Assembly: GCA_020847975.1 (NCBI GenBank)
Contig: JADLBD010000279.1
Coordinates: 1 to 64,000 of the forward strand
Reading direction: 5' to 3'
DNA from: Bryobacterales bacterium
GTDB taxonomy: Bacteria; Acidobacteriota; Terriglobia; Bryobacterales; Bryobacteraceae
DNA: 64,000 nucleotides
Below are positions 22,507-31,431 of this stretch, one piece after another; position 1 is the first letter of the stretch; the number at the start of each line of letters is the position of its first letter. The notes beneath the pieces were generated by a model. It saw nothing but the letters and a program-made list of their open reading frames with translations, had not been told where the DNA came from and made no database searches. The position numbers were made by a program, and so were the translations under genes.

Positions 22507-23601
22507 ATGAAATGGCTGGTGGTTGGCGGCGGTTCGATGGGCCGGCGCAGGCTACGCGATCTCACGTACCTGAATGCCGGCGAGGTACTGCTGTTCGAGC
22601 CGGCGTCCGAGCGCTGCCGGGATGTGGCCGGGGCGTTCGGGATTCGCGGCTTTGATAATTTTGAAGCGGCGCTTGGCGAATCCCCCGGCGTGGTGGTCAT
22701 CTCGGCTCCGCCGACGCTGCACGAGGCGTATGTGCATGCCGCGATGGAGCGCGGGTTGCACGTTTTCGCCGAAGTGCCCTTCGTCTACGACCTGCGCGTG
22801 GCCCGGGAAATCGCCGCCAAAGCCGAGTCGTATCCGGGCGTGCTCGGCGTCAGCCACACCATCCGGTATTATCCGCCGTACCGCATCATCCACGACCTGC
22901 TAGCGGACGGCGCCATCGGTAAGCCGCTCTATATCGAATGCAGCCTCGGCAACTACCTTCCGGACTGGCATCCCTACGAGGATTACCGCAAGTTTTACGG
23001 CGGCGATGTGCGCATGGGCGGCGCCGGCATGGACATGATCTTCCATGACATGGCTCCCATCCTGTGGTGGATGGGGCCGATCACGTCGGTGCTCGCCCGC
23101 TTCTCGAAGCTGAGCCCACTCGAGGTTCAGGGGCCGGATAACCAGGACGTGCTGCTCGGTTTCGCCGGCGGCGCGCGCGGCTACTTTCACAACGATATCA
23201 TCGAGCGCGGAACGCTCGGCCTGCACGTCCGCATCGCAGGAGAAACCGGCACTATCGAGTGGCGCCAGGACCAGACGTCGCTGCGCCTGTTCGAGAGCGC
23301 CGCCAACGCCGCCCGGCAAGTCCCGTTCAGCGCGGCGCCCGATTGGGAACAGGCGCTTGCGGCAAGCGGCGAGATGTCCCGGATCCTCAGCCGCCAGCGC
23401 GTGCGCTCGGGGCAGATCCCATCGGCCGGCGACGCCACCTTCATCTACGAGTTCTGTTATCTGCGTGAGATGCGCGAGTTCGCCGATGCAGTCCAGGGGC
23501 GCCGCGCCTACCCGGTCGCCTTTCCACAGGAACTCGAGAATGTCTCCGTCTTCCATGCCATCTGGCAAAGCAATGAGGAGGTCCGGGAAATTCAATTATG
23601 A
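22507..23601 (+). CDS. Gfo/Idh/MocA-type NAD(P) oxidoreductase
   Basis: 364 residues from ATG 22507. N-terminal Rossmann fold with VVGGGSMGRRRLRDL, then the nucleotide domain strands (VVVISAPPTLHEAYVHAA) and the C-terminal substrate domain (GGDVRMGGAGMDMIFHDM). This family oxidises or reduces sugars, inositols and amino-sugars. The usual EKP motif, whose lysine acts in catalysis, is EVP here (Glu89-Val90-Pro91), which some subfamilies share; the reaction may differ from that of a standard dehydrogenase. It lies 49 bp before the symporter gene on the same strand. Confidence 0.85.
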   Translation: MKWLVVGGGSMGRRRLRDLTYLNAGEVLLFEPASERCRDVAGAFGIRGFDNFEAALGESPGVVVISAPPTLHEAYVHAAMERGLHVFAEVPFVYDLRVAREIAAKAESYPGVLGVSHTIRYYPPYRIIHDLLADGAIGKPLYIECSLGNYLPDWHPYEDYRKFYGGDVRMGGAGMDMIFHDMAPILWWMGPITSVLARFSKLSPLEVQGPDNQDVLLGFAGGARGYFHNDIIERGTLGLHVRIAGETGTIEWRQDQTSLRLFESAANAARQVPFSAAPDWEQALAASGEMSRILSRQRVRSGQIPSAGDATFIYEFCYLREMREFADAVQGRRAYPVAFPQELENVSVFHAIWQSNEEVREIQL

Positions 23602-23650
23602 CGGCGCCAGCCCTGATTAGGCGGGAACGGCTTCGAAGGAGCCTCGGGCG

Positions 23651-25159
23651 ATGAAGGGCCTGGCGACGGTCGATTACGCCGTGGTGGTGGCGTACCTGGT
23701 CGCGATAGCCGCCTTCGGAAGCTCGTTTTACCGGCGAAGGAGCACGCCGCGCGACTACTTTCTGGGCGGGCGCTCGATGTCCTGGCTTCCGGCGGGAATC
23801 TCGATCGTGGCCGCGGATCTGAGCGCCATCTCCGTGATGGGCAGCCCGGCGTGGAGCTACAAACATAACCTGGAGATTACCTGGTTGCTGCTTTGTTATC
23901 CGCTCACCGCGCCGATCGTCATTCGCGTGTTCGTGCCGTTCTATGCGCGGCTGAATCTTTGCACCGCGTATGAGTACCTGGAACGGCGGTTTAATCTGCC
24001 CGTGCGGCTGGTTACGAGCGCGCTCTTCCAGGCGCTGCGGGGGACGCACGTCGCGATCGCGCTTTACGCGCCTTCGCTGGTGATCAATCTGGCAACGGGA
24101 CTTCCCGTGTGGGAATGCGTGCTCTTCATGGGTTTGTTCACGACGGTCTATACGACGCTCGGCGGCATGAAGGCCGTGATCTGGACCGACGTCATCCAGT
24201 TTTTCACGGTGACGCTTGGCATCCTGCTCATCTTCTTCACGGCAATGGGCCACACTCCGGGCGGGTTTAGCGCGGCGTGGCAGGCCGCCTTGGCAGGGGG
24301 CCGGCTGAAGTTTCTGAACCTGTCCACCGATCCGAGGGAACTGACCTCGCTCTGGGCGTGCGTGATCGGCGGATCCACGCTGGTTCTCTCGACGCTGACA
24401 ACAGACCAGGCCATCCTGCAGCGGCTCTTCACGACAAAATCGGCGGAAGCCTGCAGGCGCTCGGTGATGCTCCAGGCGGGTTTGAACGTTCCCACTTCGC
24501 TGCTGCTCTACTTCGCGGGCATCATGCTGTTTGCGTTCTACAGCTTCCATCCCACGCGCCTGGCCGGTCTCACTTCCGAAGACACCATCGTCCCGTTCTT
24601 CGCGATGCGCGAACTCCCGCCGGGAGTCTCGGGGCTGATTCTCGCGGCCATCTTTGCGGCCTCGATGGCCGTGATGTCGGCGGGCATCAATTCGCTGACT
24701 ACCGCAACGACAGTGGATTTCTACCAGCGCGTGTTCCGGCCGAACGAGACGGCGGAGCATCACGCATCGGCCGGACGGATCGGGACGGCGATATGGGGCG
24801 CGGGTGCGACGGCGCTGGCGATGTTCGCTGATCGTCTGGGCGAGCTGGCCATCGCGTATAACAGAGTGAACAGCTTCATTACGGGGCCGCTGCTCGGCAT
24901 CTTCCTGCTCGGCACGCTCACGCGCCGCACCACTTCGGCAGGGGCGCTGGCGGGAGCGGCGGCGGGCGCGGTTACGGTCAGCCTGATGAGCTTCCGCACG
25001 CCCTGGAGTTTCTTCTATCAGAGCGCCGCCGGCGTCGCGGTAACGATGGTTACGGGTTATGCCGCCAGCTTATGCATGACGGCGCCCGATGAAAACAAAA
25101 TCCGCGGATATGTTTTGGGCCTCGAGCCCGCCGCGGTGGAGAAGGAGGCAAGCCTGTGA
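23651..25159 (+). CDS. Sodium:solute symporter (SSS family)
   Basis: 502 residues with about 13 membrane segments. AAGGAG precedes the ATG at 23651. SSS features seen: DYFLGGRSMSWLPAGISIVAADLSAIS at the start, GTHVAIALYAPSLV, YTTLGGMKAVIWTDVIQ (the family's central signature), and TTDQAILQRLFTTKSA. These carriers import sugars, sialic acid, proline or carboxylates with Na+. Next to a sialidase-like protein a sugar or sialic-acid-type substrate is plausible but unproven. Its end overlaps the next gene by GTGA. A 120-bp copy of its central part occurs at 27241-27360. Confidence 0.9.
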   Translation: MKGLATVDYAVVVAYLVAIAAFGSSFYRRRSTPRDYFLGGRSMSWLPAGISIVAADLSAISVMGSPAWSYKHNLEITWLLLCYPLTAPIVIRVFVPFYARLNLCTAYEYLERRFNLPVRLVTSALFQALRGTHVAIALYAPSLVINLATGLPVWECVLFMGLFTTVYTTLGGMKAVIWTDVIQFFTVTLGILLIFFTAMGHTPGGFSAAWQAALAGGRLKFLNLSTDPRELTSLWACVIGGSTLVLSTLTTDQAILQRLFTTKSAEACRRSVMLQAGLNVPTSLLLYFAGIMLFAFYSFHPTRLAGLTSEDTIVPFFAMRELPPGVSGLILAAIFAASMAVMSAGINSLTTATTVDFYQRVFRPNETAEHHASAGRIGTAIWGAGATALAMFADRLGELAIAYNRVNSFITGPLLGIFLLGTLTRRTTSAGALAGAAAGAVTVSLMSFRTPWSFFYQSAAGVAVTMVTGYAASLCMTAPDENKIRGYVLGLEPAAVEKEASL

Positions 25160-26247
25160 TCCGCCGTCGCGTGTTGTGGGTGGTGGTGTTGAGTGCGATC
25201 GCTGGCGGCGCGCAGCCGGCCGGCGTTTTCGAGTACGTGGCCGCGCCCGCCCGTCCGGACAACCAGCGAAATTCCGAAGGAGACGTCATCGAGTTGAAAG
25301 ACGGGCGCCTGCTGCTTGCCTGGACGGATTTTTACAGCCACGAGGGTAGCGACTGGGCTCCGTCCCGCATCTCGGCCATGCTCTCGAAGGACCGCGGGCG
25401 CACCTGGGGCCCGAAGTTCACGCTGCAGGAGAACATCGGCAGGATGAACGTGATGGAGGCCGACCTGTTGCGCCTGCGATCCGGCAAGATCCTGTTCATT
25501 TTCGCCCGCAAGAACTCCGAGGCGGATTGCCAGCCGATGGTGCGCCTTTCCTCCGATGACGGCAAGACATTCACGCCGCCTCAGGCGATGCCCATCGAGC
25601 CGTATCCGTCCTACACGGGGTTCAACCACGACCGCGCTATCCAACTGCGGTCGGGTCGCATTCTCCTGCCGGTCTTCTTCACGAAAGACTACCGTGTGAA
25701 CCCGCGGATCGTGACGCGCGTTTACTGGTCCGACGATGAAGGCGCCACGTGGAAGCACGGTCCGGTGGTGGATGTCGAGGCGAGCAGGGTGGGAGCGGAT
25801 GAACCGGGCGTCATCGAACTCAAAGACGGCCGCGTGCTGCTGTGGATACGGACCAGCACGGGACGCCCGTATTTCGCCTGGTCGAAGGATCGCGGCGAAA
25901 CCTGGACCGTTCCCGAGCCGATGAGCGTGGAAGCGCCGAATTCGCCGCAGTCGATCAAACGCATCCCGTCTACGGGAGACCTGCTGATGGTCTGGAACAA
26001 TTCACCGAAGAACCGTTTCCCTCTCACGACGGCAGTGTCCAGCGACGAGGGCCGCACATGGACGCATGTCCGGAACCTCGATGAGGACGCCGCGCACACT
26101 TACGCATATACGAGCATCCTTTTTCTCGGGGACCGGGTGGTGTTTACGTATTATGCAGGTCCGGCAGCGGGCGCGCGCGCGTCTGGGCCTGTGTGGTCGC
26201 TGAAACTGAAGAGCGTGCCGGTGGGGTGGCTCTACGGCAAGCAGTGA
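25156..26247 (+). CDS. Secreted sialidase-like Asp-box protein
   Basis: 363 residues from GTG 25156, coupled to the symporter gene. A signal peptide (MIRRRVLWVVVLSAIAGGAQ) is followed by a six-bladed propeller with five visible Asp boxes of the type S-x-D-x-G-x-T-W: SKDRGRTWG, SSDDGKTFT, SDDEGATWK, SKDRGETWT and SSDEGRTWT. The N-terminal RNSEGDVIELKDGR is typical of bacterial exo-alpha-sialidase family proteins. It would act outside the cytoplasm on glycan ends; true sialidase activity is not certain because many Asp-box proteins have other functions. Confidence 0.85.
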   Translation: MIRRRVLWVVVLSAIAGGAQPAGVFEYVAAPARPDNQRNSEGDVIELKDGRLLLAWTDFYSHEGSDWAPSRISAMLSKDRGRTWGPKFTLQENIGRMNVMEADLLRLRSGKILFIFARKNSEADCQPMVRLSSDDGKTFTPPQAMPIEPYPSYTGFNHDRAIQLRSGRILLPVFFTKDYRVNPRIVTRVYWSDDEGATWKHGPVVDVEASRVGADEPGVIELKDGRVLLWIRTSTGRPYFAWSKDRGETWTVPEPMSVEAPNSPQSIKRIPSTGDLLMVWNNSPKNRFPLTTAVSSDEGRTWTHVRNLDEDAAHTYAYTSILFLGDRVVFTYYAGPAAGARASGPVWSLKLKSVPVGWLYGKQ

Positions 26248-26371
26248 GATGCATCTTTTTTATGGCGCGCAAGCGCGCGGGCGCGGCCGAAGCTGGCGTA
26301 CGAACCATCCAACCGAACCACACCTGGCGCTCCAGGCTTAGGTCAAATTGGAACGTCCCGAACGGGAGGAG

Positions 26372-26859
26372 TCAACTACTCAGTTTTTCTTTTGAGTAGA
26401 AGCGCCACCAGGTATTCTTGCTCCAATGCTTCATCGCGGATGGAGGCCCAGGCAGCAAAGGCTGCTGCGCTTGCGTCACCTGCGCGAGCGCTTCGGTTCT
26501 TGTCCAGAAGGTCCCATTGTCGTAGTCGGCGGTGTGGCGTTTCTCCTGCAATTGAACAAACGCTGCCGCTACCGTCCTTAGCCTCAAAACGACAGTTGGG
26601 TTCTGACCTCGATGATAGGACGATTGTTGATTCTGAAAGCGTTTCGACACTTCTTTCATGTTGTTGTGCTCAAATGCGCGGGCGACTTTGTGACGTAGCT
26701 CCCAGCGATTCCAATTGGCGACGGCAGAGTTGATCAGGAGGTGGAAGAGTGCGTAATACGCGGTGGAAACAGCCCGCCGCAAACTTGCCTGTTTTGGTTT
26801 CCTCGGCTCTTACGAACGAGCATGAGGGCTTGCTGGAGAAGGTCGTCGGGATACGCCAC
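26372..26859 (-). pseudogene. HEPN-domain protein, frameshifted
   Basis: The frame ending at 26372 carries the helical core SLRRAVSTAYYALFHLLINSAV, typical of HEPN proteins, and the later helix AAAFVQLQEKRHTADYD. Upstream it is closed by a stop. In another frame, GTG 26859 starts YPDDLLQQALMLVRKSRG, which is the expected first helix of the same family. Joining the two at about 26800 gives a normal product of about 160 residues, so a single indel has split it. HEPN proteins are often RNase toxins; no clear RxxxxH motif is seen here. The gene begins 6 bp after its upstream partner. Confidence 0.65.
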
Positions 26860-26865
26860 AGACTG

Positions 26866-27189
26866 TTATGTCCACTCCGGGTCGTTGCGCTCGTCCTGCT
26901 CGGACTTGCTGCGAAAGCTGAAATAAGGAGTCAACCCCCAGTTCTCATATGGACGAAGCTCATCGAAAATCGTGGTGGCAACGCGACTGGTAACTTCCGC
27001 GAGGGTAGCCTCGTCGCTTGCCGTATCTGTGAGAACGATTCGGAAATAGATGGAGGGTTCGCCTGTTGAGTCCTCTCCAAGGCTGTGATTCACGCGGACT
27101 ACATCGTGCTTGGCAAGCCTGCGGACGGCCTTGTTTACATCACGGTCGAGTCGGGCCTGATCCACAAAGCCTGTAGGAACGAGAGGCAT
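26866..27189 (-). CDS. Conserved small protein, partner of the HEPN gene
   Basis: 107 residues from ATG 27189. It has no named domain that I recognise, but it is well-formed: KAVRRLAKHDVVRVNHSLGED, PSIYFRIVLTD, AEVTSRVATTIFDELRPYENWGL. It looks like a partner of a HEPN protein, the next gene 6 bp downstream, and so would be the antitoxin-like member. MNT nucleotidyltransferase motifs (GSxxxG) are absent, so it is not the standard MNT-HEPN pair. Confidence 0.55.
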   Translation of the reverse strand: MPLVPTGFVDQARLDRDVNKAVRRLAKHDVVRVNHSLGEDSTGEPSIYFRIVLTDTASDEATLAEVTSRVATTIFDELRPYENWGLTPYFSFRSKSEQDERNDPEWT

Positions 27190-27743
27190 AGTTTTTCTAT
27201 TACATTATCCTTCGGCTGACGGGCGAAAGGAAAATGGTGACGCAAACACCATGATGCCCGCAAAGTTGAGCAGCAGCGAAGTGGGAACGTTCAAGCCAGC
27301 CTGGAGCATCACCGAGCGCTTGCAGGTTTCCGCCGATTTTGTGGTAGAGAGCCGCTGCATATCCGGACCTGGAGGCTGAAGACATTCGGGAGTGTTTGCG
27401 CTTCGCCGCGGCTTCGGCTATCGAGCGGGAGATACCCCTCCCGTATTCCGCTTGAGGTTTCTCTCTTTTCTTCTCTTCCGTGAGCCGAACCTGCTTTCCG
27501 CCGAGGATTACATGGCCGTATTGCTTCCTGTCCTCTCATGCTGGAGCGAGAGTTTCGCGCGGGATGTGTCGCGGTTTTCCGGCGTGGTCGTCTGCGGGTT
27601 CGCAAGTTACCGTTCTGTGAATAGGTGGTCAATCATCTGATACGGCGATACAGCCCCGGCGAATTCCGTGCATAGGGGCACCTCCTGTACTACACGCTTC
27701 GCGAGCCTGTATTTCCGATTTTCAGATCTGTGATGGATTCCGC
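27190..27743. other. Gene-poor degraded stretch
   Basis: Apart from the 120-bp symporter fragment, no gene is supported. A minus-strand frame reads YGHVILGGKQVRLTEEKK near 27470-27525 and could be a piece of a small protein, but it has no clear start and ends in the symporter fragment. The region reads as accumulated debris. Confidence 0.45.
27241..27360 (-). pseudogene. Fragment of a sodium:solute symporter gene
   Basis: On the minus strand these 120 bases match 24420-24537 in the intact symporter gene; a hand alignment gives 109 of 120 identical. Translated they read QRLSTTKSAETCKRS and VMLQAGLNVPTSLLLNFAGI, the same protein segment. The match fades on both sides. It is a relic of a second copy of the symporter, or of a rearrangement, and cannot encode a protein on its own. 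Confidence 0.85.
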
Positions 27744-28043
27744 GTGGCGTGCACCGGAATTGTTCATCTGCCGGAGTTGGACCGCCTGACCCCGGCCGAG
27801 TTGGAGGCGCAATTGGGGGCGCCGCGAAAGAAGGAGTCGTTCCTGCGAGGCGAGCGCCAGGATGAGTTCCACGTGCTGCTGGAGAACTTCTATCCGCTCA
27901 AGAAAGCCGGGAATCGCGATGTGCCCTTGCAGGAGTGGACCTGGACGGAAAAGGACTGCCAGCTTACCGTGTGGCTTCACAAAGTGAGCGGCCGGTGGAT
28001 TACCCTGGTGAACTCGCGGTATTCGGCGACGGCGGATTTCTGA
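27744..28043 (+). CDS. Small hypothetical protein (possibly a truncated exported protein)
   Basis: 99 residues if it starts at GTG 27744; the frame is open further upstream without a good start. It reads as real protein: LDRLTPAELEAQLGAPRKKESF, EFHVLLENFYPL, then alternating strands ending WITLVNSRYS. The first motif has the form seen in BamE/SmpA-type small folds (a helix followed by 'LG.P'). Missing signal peptide and lack of a good start suggest that the 5' end may be lost. Confidence 0.45.
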   Translation: MACTGIVHLPELDRLTPAELEAQLGAPRKKESFLRGERQDEFHVLLENFYPLKKAGNRDVPLQEWTWTEKDCQLTVWLHKVSGRWITLVNSRYSATADF

Positions 28044-28255
28044 GCGAAACAGCTCCTGAAGTCACTCTCGTTGGGAAATTACGTCCCAAGCGATAGTGGC
28101 GGTGATACCGCGCCTGGCAGTTGCGCGGCATATCCGCATCGCGGTTCTCTATAGTAGAGGATCATGTTCCATACGAATCACCGGAAAGCTCCGCCGCGGA
28201 GGTTGCCTCCCGAAGCCCGCCAGCCACTCAACCGCACCTCCCGCACTCGACCGGC

Positions 28256-29680
28256 ATGAAAGCACAGACTCTTTCCACAAAACGCGCCGAAGTGGAGTGG
28301 CACAACTTCGCCAGTTTCGGCCAGCCTGACCGCGCCCTGGCGGTGTATGAAGAGGAAAACCGCCGCCGCGACGGCCTGCTCACCAAGCACCGCGGATTCA
28401 TCGGGCCGCTCGAGCCGTTTCTCGAAATCGGCGCCGCCGCCGGGCACTCCAGCTACATGCTGGCGAACAAGTTCGGAGCCAGGGGATTTGCCTTGGACAT
28501 CTCCGCCGACGCCCTCCGCCATGGCGTCCACCTGATGGATGCCTGGGGATTGCAGCATGCTCCGGTGCGAGTGGCCGGCGATGCCGCCAATCTACCATTT
28601 CGGGACGGGTCGTTGCAGTTTGTCATGGCGTTCCAGATGCTGAGCCAGTTTACCGGCATGGAGCAGGTATTTCAGGAAGTGCATCGCGTGCTCGCCCCCG
28701 GCGGGGTATTCTTCCTTGCCGAAGAGCCACTACGGCGGTTGCTCACCCTGCGGCTATACCGCTGCCCCTACCGCGAAAGCATGAAGCCATGGGAGCGGAA
28801 GTTGGAGGAGTGGGGTCTGCTCGGCTACCTGGTGCGCGACGTCATCGGGGCGGCTCAGGAGGAAGACTTCGGCATCCGGCAGAACCACAGGATGGGCCTC
28901 CGCCATTGGCATGACTTGATTCACAAGTATTTCGCCGCCGCCGAGTACGAGATCTTCGTCCCCGAGCGTGGATGGGGGGAACGTATCGTCAAACGTATGG
29001 CCGTCCGGCTGGACCGGTACCATTCCGTGTGGAGGGCCGCGCGGCTTCTGGGCGGGACGCTCGCCGCCTTCTGCAAGAAGGCGGGCACGGCCCCCGGACT
29101 GCCGCTTGACGGCCTGGAATCCCTGCTCCGCTGTCCGGATTGTCACGCATCCTTTCAGAGGCTTGAGGATGCCACGCTTGCCTGTGCCTGCGGCTACGGC
29201 GCTGGGCTCGAAGACGGTGTGTACAACCTGCTGCCGTCGAAAGAGCGAACAGAGTTGTATCCGGGCGACCGGGAGGACGTTGTCGACTTTTCCCGGCCGG
29301 GCCACGAGAAGCATCTCATTAACGGATGGTCCGAGGTGGAGGGCACGTTCGGAAACAAGTACCGCTGGATCGCAGGCCGAGCGGCGGCTCGGTTGGCGCG
29401 CGTGCAGGACGGTCCGCAGCGCCTCCGCATCCGCGGCCACGCCCACGAGTTGTTCTTTCAGCAAGGAGAAGCGCCGCGTATTGAGGTGAAAGTGAATGGC
29501 CGCAGTGCCTGCGTGTGGAAACCGGACCGCACCGGAGTCTTCGTGCTCGAGGCGGATGTGTCCGAGGCGGCGGATCTTCTGGTGGAGATTTCCGCCACCC
29601 CCGTTTGGAAGTGCCCTCCCGACGACCGCGACTTCACGGTAACCATCAGCATGCTGCGGCTCATTCCGCGCGAGGCGTAA
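28256..29680 (+). CDS. SAM-dependent methyltransferase with C-terminal zinc-ribbon and beta domain
   Basis: 474 residues; start ATG 28256 (MKAQTLSTKRAEVEW). Residues about 60-185 form a class I SAM fold (FLEIGAAAGHSSYMLA, then ALDISADAL, DAANLPFRDGSLQFVMAFQML and VLAPGGVFFLAEE). Residues about 290-325 hold a Trm112-like metal site (LRCPDCHASF ... LACACGYGA). The last 120 residues are predicted beta sandwich (HAHELFFQQ, FVLEADVSEAADLLVEISATPVW). A combined methyltransferase and 'unknown' beta domain points to modification of a sugar or lipid carrier product; no pathway partner is adjacent. The upstream part of the frame is not protein-like and was left out. Confidence 0.75.
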   Translation: MKAQTLSTKRAEVEWHNFASFGQPDRALAVYEEENRRRDGLLTKHRGFIGPLEPFLEIGAAAGHSSYMLANKFGARGFALDISADALRHGVHLMDAWGLQHAPVRVAGDAANLPFRDGSLQFVMAFQMLSQFTGMEQVFQEVHRVLAPGGVFFLAEEPLRRLLTLRLYRCPYRESMKPWERKLEEWGLLGYLVRDVIGAAQEEDFGIRQNHRMGLRHWHDLIHKYFAAAEYEIFVPERGWGERIVKRMAVRLDRYHSVWRAARLLGGTLAAFCKKAGTAPGLPLDGLESLLRCPDCHASFQRLEDATLACACGYGAGLEDGVYNLLPSKERTELYPGDREDVVDFSRPGHEKHLINGWSEVEGTFGNKYRWIAGRAAARLARVQDGPQRLRIRGHAHELFFQQGEAPRIEVKVNGRSACVWKPDRTGVFVLEADVSEAADLLVEISATPVWKCPPDDRDFTVTISMLRLIPREA

Positions 29681-29802
29681 AGAATGCGGTAAACGAGGCT
29701 GGCTTTTCGGCGGAAGCCTTTCGTAACAGCAAGCATGGTGACGGCGCATCCGATTATCCATTTAGGTAGCGGTCGCCAGAATCCCCAGCAATCCCATCTG
29801 GC

Positions 29803-29818
29803 TGTGTGATATCACACA
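29803..29818. promoter_or_regulatory. Perfect 16-bp palindrome, CRP/FNR-like half-sites
   Basis: TGTGTGATATCACACA is identical to its reverse complement. It can be read as TGTGT-N6-ACACA, close to the TGTGA-N6-TCACA spacing bound by CRP/FNR-family regulators. It sits about 120 bp after the methyltransferase gene and about 200 bp ahead of the broken repeat protein. A regulatory site is an inference. Confidence 0.4.
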
Positions 29819-30003
29819 CCACATTGGCCTCCAACGGCTCAAAAACCTGGCAAGTTTACGATTCCACTTTGGTCCTTAATGTGCTATCGATAGCGGAATG
29901 CAAGCCTCCCTGCCCACTAACGCGAATGCGCTCCACCCCGAATTTACAGCATGGACAGCCACCGCCAACCAGATAAAGGGCCTGATTATGTGGCTGCTCA
30001 ACG

Positions 30004-30812
30004 GATGCAGCGGACGTGATTGTGGACATCAACGGCTACTTTGTCTCCTCGATCACAATTGGCTCCAACTTTTACCCCACCTCACCGTGCCGTGTCTCCG
30101 ACACCCGTCTGACATCCGGAAATCTGGGAGGTCCATCGATGGCCGCGGGGCAAAGCCGAATCTTTCCGGTTGCTTCGAGTAGTTGCGGTGTTCCCGCTAC
30201 GGCGGCGGCATACTCATTGAACGTGACCGCGATTCCCGATGGCCCGCTCTCCTACCTCAGTGTCTGGCCGGCGGGCGCAAGCAAACCGTTCGTTTCCACC
30301 CTCAACGCAATGACAGGAACGGTAACCGCCAATGCAGCGATCGTTCCCGCGGGTGACAACGGAGGCATCAGCCTTTTCACCACCAATCGCGCGGACCTTG
30401 TCCTCGACAGTAATGGCTATTTCGGTTCTTCCGGCAGCACTGGCGGTCTTTCCTTTTACCCCATTGTGCCCTGCCGGATTTCCGATACACGGCTCGCGGC
30501 AGGCGCCTTTGGCGGGCCTGTCCTGGCCGCAAACGAAACACGTTCGTATCTGGTCCCGTCCAGCGGGTGCGGTGTGCCGGCTTCGGCGCGCGCCTATTCC
30601 CTCAACGTCACTGCCGTACCGCAGGGCCGCTTTCCTACCTGACCTTATGGCCAGCCGGATCCGCACGGCCTCTGGTGTCCACATTGAACGCATTCGACGG
30701 CTCCGTGACTTCGAATGCGGCGATCGTGCCGGCGTCTCCCAACGGCTCCATCAGTATCTATGTCACCGATTCTGCCCATGTCATTCTCGATATTAACGGG
30801 TATTTTCAGTAG
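30004..30812 (+). pseudogene. Tandem-repeat secreted protein, 5' end lost and frameshifted
   Basis: The frame from about 30004 begins inside a repeat (DAADVIVDINGYF) with no start codon or signal peptide. It then has two repeats of roughly 130 residues: FYPTSPCRVSDTRL...CGVPATAAAYSLNVTAIPDGPLSYLSVWPAG...LDSNGYF, then FYPIVPCRISDTRL...SLNVTAVP. At 30625-30629 one C is missing compared with the first repeat (GGCCGC where GGCCCGC is expected), and the second repeat continues in another frame to a stop at 30812 (GPLSYLTLWPAGS, ILDINGYF). Related repeats occur in secreted proteins of Acidobacteria. This copy cannot make a full product. Confidence 0.75.
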
Positions 30813-31090
30813 TAAGACCTCGTTGCGGACCGCGCACCGGGCAAGGCCTACAATTGCAGGAAGGATGTGCTGGGCGAGGTTCACTTTTCCCCATGGATTC
30901 AAGCGCTTGGAACTCAGTACCCGGATCCCATTGTAATGTGGTGGCAACTGTGTTAAGGTTCTTTCAGAACGGTTGGCCTGTCGGTGACCAGCCGTTGGAT
31001 AAGTATCGATGACTCTCACCCACCGAGCCTGTAGAGCAACCCTATACAACCCGACTCGGCGTGGTATCTCAATAAGGAGATTGCCTGTCT

Positions 31091-31327
31091 ATGGAGATCA
31101 CGCAGGAACACTTGAAAGCGGATCTGATGCAATCGAGCGAAGAGTTCCGCCAACTGGTCGCGCAGCATGCGGAGTATAAAAAGCGCGTCCTGGAACTCGA
31201 GGGAAAATCCCATCCTACACCGGAGGAGATGCTCGAAGAGGCCAGGCTGAAGAAGCTAAAACTTCAGCTCAAAGACCAGATCACAGACATGCTGAACCGT
31301 TATCAAGCGGAGCATCAGGTCGTCTAG
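31091..31327 (+). CDS. DUF465 (YdcH-like) small protein
   Basis: 78 residues, ATG preceded by AAGGAG. It is an all-helical, highly charged protein (EFRQLVAQHAEYKKRVLELE, then EEMLEEARLKKLKLQLKDQI), which fits DUF465/YdcH hairpins of unknown role. In the 5' leader, CCGAG and CTCGG near 31021-31057 could form a stem. A rho-independent terminator follows at 31358. Confidence 0.75.
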   Translation: MEITQEHLKADLMQSSEEFRQLVAQHAEYKKRVLELEGKSHPTPEEMLEEARLKKLKLQLKDQITDMLNRYQAEHQVV

Positions 31328-31357
31328 GATCGCATCAGAGACGCAAACTCTGAAGAG

Positions 31358-31399
31358 AAGCCCGATTCGGTGAAAGCGCCGGGTCGGGCTTTTGTTTTT
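31358..31399 (+). terminator. Rho-independent terminator
   Basis: AAGCCCGA (31358-31365) pairs with TCGGGCTT (3184-91 of the same block, i.e. 31384-31391) and is followed by TTTGTTTTT. It ends the DUF465 transcript and stands directly before the convergent kinase stop. Confidence 0.8.
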
Positions 31400-31431
31400 G
31401 CCCGGGAAGGCGGGGACGAGTGTTTGCCCGG

